From contig NZ_BAFR01000107.1 in NCBI RefSeq assembly GCF_000308435.1, forward strand, positions 1 to 64,000: a DNA stretch of 64,000 nucleotides, in the 5' to 3' direction. Of the stretch, positions 63,601 to 64,000 are shown in pieces (the first letter of the stretch is position 1; each line of letters begins with the position of its first letter). Made by a program: the position numbers and the translations under genes. Source of the DNA: Nocardia araoensis NBRC 100135. Its GTDB lineage: Bacteria > Actinomycetota > Actinomycetes > Mycobacteriales > Mycobacteriaceae. Below the pieces are notes generated by a model, which was not told the origin of the DNA, did no database searches, and was given only the letters and a program-made list of their open reading frames with translations.

Positions 63601-64000
63601 CAGCCCACGTCGACGCCAGGATCCGGCCCGATCACGCAACCTACGCTGAATGGAAAGGCCACGCTCATATCGGAATCCATTCCACCGCAACGGGTATCAG
63701 CACAATCGTTGGCACTCGAGCCGTTGTCGCCACGTCCATCGGGCGGATCCGCAACGAAGGCCGGACTGCCGGAGTCTGCCTCGGCCCCCCGACCCACAGC
63801 AGCCCAACGGTTGCTGGTTCCGGTCTGGCGAGAGGCTCCGCTGCCCAGCGGTGACCTTCGTTCGCGCCGCGCCCTGCTGGTGTACGACGCGCGGACCCCG
63901 CAGCACCTGGTGGAGGCATTGGAGGCCGCCGCAGGCGATCCGGGTCGTCTCGTGCGGCTCTCGGAGCTGCCGGGCGATCTGCACCGCGACGACTTCGGGG
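45673..64000 (+). CDS. Giant modular type I polyketide synthase (partial at 3' end)
   Basis: One frame stays open from ATG 45673 to the window edge, over 6,100 residues; ATG 45655 is an in-frame alternative, but 45673 has a GGTGG upstream. Module order: KS-AT-DH-KR-ACP, then KS-DH-ER-KR-ACP with no AT, then KS-AT-DH-KR-ACP, then KS followed by a linker and a KR start with no AT. All four KS have the Cys-His-His triad. There is no loading domain: the N-terminus is a short helical docking-like segment (YDLRVLLTRALRRIQELE), so it extends a chain made by another PKS. Both ATs have malonyl-type motifs. All three complete KRs have the LDD motif of B-type ketoreductases. The product is unknown. Confidence 0.93.
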   Translation, partial: MSDDGYDLRVLLTRALRRIQELEATPQREPIAIVGIGCRFPGGAESPQQYWELLSSGRDAIVEAPESRWPVTDSAPRRARRRAGLLAGPIDAMDAEFFGIAPREAASMDPQQRLALEVAWAAMEDAALVPGSAAAARTGVFLGVSWQEYQRTITPDWVSSVDAHTLTGTMSSIVAGRVSYVLGLRGPAVAIDTACSSSLVAVHQACGSLRAGECDVALAGGVNLLQSELTSEALARMGALSPDGRCRPFDARANGYVRGEGAGVVVLKTLSRAIADGDEIRALVRGSSVNHDGRSMGLTAPNPTAQRELLRAALVDAGCEADRIGYVETHGTGTPLGDPIEIEALSQVLGAPRVDGSACLLGSVKSQIGHLEAAAGIAGLIKVVLQLEHERIPRQHEFATMNPKIRLDGTALAVPTDDVTWPSARQPRMAGVSSFGFAGTNAHVIVEEAPEPASRPAVNGPVLLALSARTPSALDALARRYAEQLDRQGMPLADVAATAALGRTHFAHRRAVVAGMAEEAARKLATPLDRSADPNSGTPRVAMLFTGQGAQYAGMGATLDRKYPVFRAALDRCDELLGPLSGGMRLRSVLFDGHEDMLARTEYAQPALFAFEWACAEMWSAFGIRPDVVLGHSLGELVAATVAGVFDLATGLRLAAERGRLMQAVARQGAMAAVFAAPGQFETLLNELAASVSVAAVNSPGQFVVSGTADAVRRVVRAAEERSIRAVRLPGSTAFHSPLLDPMLDDFESRVAELVPVPHAAAIPLVSNVTGALIDGPMDAAYWRAHARGTVRFAEGVRSAAESGVDVYLEVGPHPVLLEFGRQADPDALWVPSIRRTSVDDELLLTGLGEMYCAGAEIDWNAVIPRDARRRNGLPTYPFERERVFVPIESASPSTGYLAEHRFRDRAVVPAAELALRAVRAAGGADHELIDFVAARPVPLEELAEPLMSDAGDRTEVRFQIDDPAVTAVSAAVRAATNRPRDSDELSTARLALSTEANAADFYRRCADGGLTFGPRFRWITRLQSGEGRILAELRRPAELADEPDAWLPCLLDAAIQTGLALVAGDGDAARLPVGIGRLRLSGRDAGATAWALAESTGRTVRLTVFDTAGAVVCEIDDVWFAESGTAERSRDRDRLSGLTHRPTWEPAALSPSGRAPAAALVVGVGQQADLLATALRAAGTDAVAVDRTTDPGVWPDGNRAVIYLADIEADDSAEAARVETRFALAVVQRMARTVSDAPLYLVTMGATGALPGETMRPAAATLWGLGAVARTELPELRCRLIDLPAGARCDDHRLVHEIRSGAAESAVALRGRRRYAMRMQPSDDLGAAPELDRGGAYLVTGGRGALGLTAARTLAEAGAGTVVLAGRSDATPRDEREMARIAALGARVETVVVDVEDRNALSRLLSRFGAELPRLAGVVHCAGVLDDALLFEQTPAHIDRVFAGKVAGAWHLHELTADRPLDLFVLFSSVSAVVGTAGQGNYAAANAYLDALARLRSAQGLAAVSIAWGPWAGTGMAEGLSDAARRAWKRHGVGELAAEDGARALRSLLSAESVVAVFPAATEVPAEPETIARVEGQEARDPAELLELVRTHAMTALGRTTTVSDRTPLRELGLDSMMAVELRNALSADLGVRLPATLLFDHPTVAAVSEEIARLGATSALRPTAREQAERRPTTRTSEQLTAPVYPTELPVTPSTPNVSQLTSRESAAGPDDYADAIAIIGVGCRYPGGVNGPADLWRLLATETDAVTEVPAHRWDAEAFFDPDPDADGKTYTRWGGFVDGVEDFDAGFFDISVGEARMLDPQQRLLLETAWEALEHAGYPAGRLEGSRTGVFVGLMSNDYAERMARADVAPDAWFGTGNLSSVASGRLSYFLGAQGPSLTIDTACSSSLVTVHTAVRSLRSGECDLALAGGATVVLTPSLDIYFARARGLAADGRCKSFDARADGVVWSDGAGMLVLKRLADARRDGDRVLGLVRGSAVNSDGRSQGLSAPNGPAQERVIRAALADAAVEAEDIDYVETHGTGTALGDPIEVNALAAALGQGRTDSTPLWIGSVKSNLGHTQAAAGIANIIKVIESMRHERIPASLHFRSGNPHIDWDSVAIRVAAEERPWRRSRRPRRAGVSAFGISGTNAHVVIEEPPQVSETDADDDAGPYLLVLSAKNAAALRELAARYRDLLVAHPETVLGDLCACAAVGRTHFGERVAIGFDTAAQLRAALENIASGVTASGSVAEIASGPVELARRYVDGAEIDWAAVYSGRRWRHVDLPTYPFQRKRHWLELASRPDDADLSHTVRLAPEMFAGHRLSGVATVPAAWLCAQLNEIATRLPGAWDVTGLRLITPLQVTAEAVVRVTVEPGPDGHDVRFVRSDDAQRGFAQAKLAVAQADSVQSYEAVVAASDARVWPAYYDALARLGLDLGPDYRCALEFRRISDTEAETVFRSSGDGTVLDPILLDACLHSIVVTATGGGELFLPSEINRVRFLGNPTAGDTTVRCRVRVTERGTRVIVGDATLYTSSGRPLASVQGASLLAAKVDVAPKPSAAEADSTRLARLMHHVEWIPAEGGVRDEHAGHWLVFGDGPVGDAVAAGLSARGAEVVVVRPEDGLADDSFASSAAARSFQGIVFAWTEASARTRIEAALRLTRALDSTAQRPGALWLLTVNAQHVGSADRPDPDQALLWGFGRTLATEHPEFGCRLLDLPAQPVGDGASIADGLLSGRAAGEFALRDGRWLTARIAEGLASSGDYRLVADRSGDFERMRLAPGARRAPADGEIEISVAATGLNAHDLWVASGIHPDGAVPMGSECAGRVTAVGAGVEQFAVGDRVVALAADSFARHVTVNQGMVARLPDDLSFADGATVPYAFTAAWHALFDLGGLRAGDRVLVHGSADGIGMAVVQLAAHAGAQVCATAALCRWARNVGLPVTQIHTWRGHELSERVRAVTEGHGVDVVVHTSGDGFAGQVSEILHPGGRFVEIVDPVQTGALRRQADVDHRTFDPAAVDRGRSGAILRSVMALFEQRALTALPHAAHGIDRAAEAFRAMSQRDHPGRVVLLGKDVPVAARDDRLPDGTYLVTGGFGGLGAAAARWLADRGARHLVLVGRRAPDSAGERLLESLRATGVRVTARQADVGDRAAVAALLHGITESGSPPLRGVVHCAGVLDDGVVSEQSWSRFETVLGPKYLAARHLDELTRDQSLELFVTYSSVAGVLGTPGQANYAAANAALDALAWRRRAEGLPALSIGWGPFADVGMAADRPEVTARLVRRGLPPLHASDAAAALDHLLRHDSTAPGVYEFVPERWYGQRAPQVATAAPRPVRPETTMAPRTGLPADDLAPWEALVQRVAMRVLDRPAELDPELPLHDTGVDSLTGMELRAALAAEVGMPLPAGLVFDYPTVREMARFLHRKGASARTGDAVETADRVRSAAADVSSFAAAAVAAETLSLSTDAPSFSTSTPSFAADVPSFAADAPPLATDVPSSAADVRSFAADAPPFATDAPPAATDLPSLTAVTSPLSADTPWLAPQSPFPVATSPEQPARQDASTGTDTGSDQHDDPIVIVGMSCRFPGGVRTPEDFWDLLWHGRDAITEVPPQRWDIDDYYDPDPAALGTMYTRWGGFVDGADEFDPAFFGIGAAEARAMDPQQRLLLETSWEALERSGRAPGALAGSRTGVFVGLCFSEYPATPIRADDPTAIGAYSVIGSAPSVAAGRLAYVLGLQGPAMTLDTACSSSLVALQAAADGLRAGRCDLALVGGVNLQLAPETTIGFCRLASLSPDGRSRAFDADANGYVRADGCGVLVLTRLSQARRNGDRVLAIVRGVAVNHDGRSNGLTAPNGPAQQRVITDALERAGLRPDAVDYVETHGTGTPLGDPIEATALAEVYGANRAQPLLIGSVKTNIGHTEAAAGVAGVIKAVLMLRHRRIPPSLHFHTPNPLIDWAGLPLEVVREARDWPRTEHAPAIGVSSFGMSGTNAHVILAQGDPAPAPRPESPAAQVLVLSARDETALADIARRWADEIESARAAFGDLAYTAATARTHFEERLAVVADSGAAAARDLRAPIPIRGRVERTARAKVALLFTGQGSQYPGMARELFDSEPVFRDALRRCDAVLGPIADGVGLIDAVYGDHGPESLRRTVFTQPVLFAVEWALWELWRAWGIAPAAVLGHSVGEYVAACAAGAMTVEDALRLVAVRGRLMQRLPDGGGMMAVDASAEQVAPLVARHEPALSIAGYNGPAQVVVAGPRAALDLLREQLSADGIRSADLTVSHAFHSAAMDPILDDLAVAASRATMTDPAIPLISNLTGAPLRPGELGPRYWARHARQPVRFAQGLRAMAELGIDQFLEIGPHPTLSALGGRVLGDSARFIASLRRGRGDRETMMTALGNLYVGGVAVDWEQVHRPHDRRRVPGPTYPFQRQRYWVESHLAAVPPSVDVDAVSEASLRVRRGIAAAADEQEEDPSSPEGTTYFNLTLGPDSPSYLADHVVDRTVVVPGAWFVATIADIARGLLADDVVAIEDLVITSGLALTGPQPVRIVFEPTGDGFAVHVQTESSGTHARAQVRTGTHRLPDGAGLAEILDHCPEHLAPEDFYQRLARAGLPYGPAFRRVVGLRLGRHEALATLSDFDTDTGTVHPALLDAAFQATYAAMSPRADEQTWVPFAVDQVLASAAVGTVRFGHVRVLEQTPQLCVADVRLLDEEGSPVLVANGLRVMPAPTPNSAGPSSHERSVAHTYRIDWRETGSAAPASAAGRWLIIGAPGSFADSLAEDLRARGGECVIARPGTGFTFRAANEFEIDLGVPAAVRALLGAVDDGRAPLRGIVSAVALSERNAPAPVAAERLVVGALHLVQAAALAGEPAVWLLTRHGQRVEPADRVAPQQSALWGFARSAQLEHRAIGCHVIDIDQVTDVRSVVDALVTPSAPRQLALRQGRRRVPRLVPLTVVPGEPTATGGTVLITGGLGGVGLRLARWFVDRGRPDIVLAGRSAPDARAQAVIAELRGRGARIEARSLDVADRAAVAATLDWIDRELPPLAGVAHLAGVLDDGVIAEQTAARVGRVLAPKTFGAWHLHELTAGRALEFFLLFSSAAAVVGLPGQSGYAAANAFLDGMAESRGASGSPALSIAWGPWADTGMVERLDSAAVRRLNRRGYGLLRPEHAFDTLDRLIGSGPATVTTMPLTLSGVSDVDVPDVLLDSVATTVEKDSSTAASADLSARMEALVRRCLGLAPGDDLDRPLHELGLDSVAALEIRDELSRSSGHRLPATLAFEYPTPRAVVGLLVRLGSADAPSVPPTIDRHGDSSDRTAARTPAPTLKAEVPVGIAVSTGGSPANDRQPVTPRASADPSAPIVPSARQRAAGNTSADSSASLDTPTAAAIPNTDRHADAAGDIAIVGVSGRYPGADGLDEYWRVLVEGRDCVTEIPSDRWDHARYFVPDRHNPFTAYTKWGGFLDDVDCFDPLFFAISPREAEILDPQERLFLQTAWAALEDSGHSRADLARGGLRPEQAGVFVGVMWGTYQMFGAEESRLGRGTLPGSTFWSIPNRVSHALDFQGPSMAVDTACSSSLTALHLACQSIRTGECRLAVVGGVNLSLHPYKFVALSQGQFASTDGRCRSFGAGGDGYVASEGVGALVLRPLADAEADGDTIYGVIKGTAINHGGRVNGFTVPNPDVQAAVIRSALRVGGVDPASVSYVEAHGTGTALGDPIEIAGLAKVFGSSGVAELPIGSVKSNVGHLEAAAGVAALTKVLLQLRHGTIVPSLHATPPNPNIDFAATPFRIPTRPLPWPGGDPARPRRATVSSFGAGGANANVVIEEYVDRRPQTPFSGGQVVPVSARDRDRLAEYVAALDRFLAGQEPNLADLAYTMQVGRQAGGARAAFVARDIGRLRAAVRAWVDDVPGARSCRDAAEDSRIARWLDGADIDWATVRDPGPRRRIPAPTYPFARERYWIPDVAPGPQPDAAAGHQSASGADNTWTPQPTSTPGSGPITQPTLNGKATLISESIPPQRVSAQSLALEPLSPRPSGGSATKAGLPESASAPRPTAAQRLLVPVWREAPLPSGDLRSRRALLVYDARTPQHLVEALEAAAGDPGRLVRLSELPGDLHRDDFG
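45760..50640 (+). other. PKS module 1: KS-AT-DH-KR-ACP
   Basis: KS about 45760-47020 (Cys codon at 46255, DTACSSS; ETHGTG and QIGHLEAAAG hold the histidines). AT about 47290-48130 with GHSLGE and TAFHSP, a malonyl-like motif. DH about 48355-49060: the catalytic His is in AEHRFRDRAVVP (the motif Gly is missing) and the Asp in LLDAAIQ. KR about 49680-50240 with VVHCAGVLDD and YAAANAYLD. ACP about 50430-50610 with phosphopantetheine Ser in LGLDSMMAVEL. The module should add a C2 unit reduced to an alkene if the DH is active, or a hydroxyl if not. Confidence 0.85.
50815..55890 (+). other. PKS module 2: KS-DH-ER-KR-ACP, AT absent
   Basis: KS about 50815-52100 (DTACSSS near 51333, ETHGTGTALG, NLGHTQAAAG). 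Then only AT-flanking linker remains (YLLVLSAKNAAALRELAARY, later YVDGAEIDWAAVY and VDLPTYPFQRKRHW); no GHSxG or AT core exists in 52100-52545. DH about 52555-53280 has a perfect HRLSGVATVP motif and LLDACLH. ER about 53910-54835 has NADPH loop HGSADGIGMAVVQLA. KR about 54885-55435 has VVHCAGVLDDG. ACP about 55685-55875 has TGVDSLTGMEL. The domain set predicts full reduction, with malonyl supplied in trans. Confidence 0.85.
56335..61510 (+). other. PKS module 3: KS-AT-DH-KR-ACP
   Basis: KS about 56335-57610 (LDTACSSS, ETHGTGTPLG, NIGHTEAAAG). AT about 57895-58790 with GHSVGE and HAFHSAAM, the malonyl-CoA signature. DH about 59070-59810 with catalytic His in LADHVVDRTVVVP (motif Gly replaced), LPYGPAFR and LLDAAFQ. 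KR about 60520-61080 with VAHLAGVLDDG and YAAANAFLD. ACP about 61310-61505 with LGLDSVAALEI. It is preceded by a 140-residue Ala/Pro/Ser/Thr-rich linker. Confidence 0.85.
61830..64000 (+). other. PKS module 4 (partial): trans-AT-type KS, no AT, KR start
   Basis: KS about 61830-63110 begins IAIVGVSGRYPGADGLDEYW and carries TEIPSDRWDH, FFAISPREAEILDPQERLFL, NRVSHALDFQGPSMAVDTAC, LSQGQFASTDGRCRSFGAGG and FTVPNPDVQAAVIRSAL, a wording typical of trans-AT ketosynthases. A post-KS linker with ARWLDGADIDWATVRD and PAPTYPFARERYW follows directly, with no AT. From about 63800 a KR-like structural subdomain begins (LLVPVWREAPL, RRALLVYDARTPQ). The window ends inside it. Confidence 0.8.

Overview
The window is high-GC DNA from an actinomycete, most likely Nocardia or a close relative. 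The clues are the GC-rich wobble positions, frequent GTG starts, paired WXG100 proteins with a WXG-type toxin, a benzoylformate decarboxylase with a TetR-type neighbour, a MobF relaxase of actinobacterial type, and a giant modular type I polyketide synthase (PKS). No 16S gene or other marker fixes the genus.

Layout. (1) 1-5.4 kb: an intact benzoylformate decarboxylase and a SnoaL-like protein, among decayed genes (TetR, a second SnoaL-like, NmrA, a LuxR-type ATPase, an aldo/keto reductase). (2) 5.6-43.9 kb: a putative 38-kb integrated element bounded by a 20-bp direct repeat. The right copy is the 3' end of a tRNA-Leu(GAG) gene and the left copy is at 5614-5633. Inside, from left to right: a WXG100/WXG100/toxin/immunity operon; a TerD-domain protein; an HsdS remnant and an Mrr-like endonuclease; a decayed ISL3-type element with perfect 24-bp terminal repeats, plus IS110 and IS3 remnants; a complete type 1 BREX operon (brxA-brxB-brxC-pglX-78-aa ORF-pglZ-brxL); two small ORFs; a Nudix hydrolase; a minus-strand operon of an adenylate-kinase-like P-loop protein, a radical SAM/SPASM enzyme and a cupin, divergent from a zinc-ribbon/HTH/TPR regulator; an alpha/beta hydrolase; a 1,582-aa MobF relaxase-helicase; a VanZ-like protein; and a serine recombinase whose last codons lie antisense inside the tRNA gene. 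(3) 44-45.5 kb: an NAD(P)-dependent oxidoreductase divergent from an HxlR regulator, with an inverted-repeat operator candidate between them. (4) 45.7 kb to the end: one open PKS gene of more than 6,100 codons, still open at the window edge.

How it fits together. The 38-kb element looks like a mobilizable defence island. It has an integrase and a relaxase but no visible type IV coupling or transfer genes, and its cargo is anti-phage (BREX, Mrr) and inter-bacterial (WXG toxin) functions plus an unassigned radical-SAM cassette.

The PKS has three full modules and the start of a fourth. Modules 1 and 3 carry a malonyl-type AT. Module 2 (KS-DH-ER-KR-ACP) and the visible part of module 4 have no AT, and KS4 reads like a trans-AT-clade ketosynthase. 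A mixed cis-AT/trans-AT line and the radical-SAM cassette are the two most novel leads. All functional calls come from reading sequence motifs; no database search was run.
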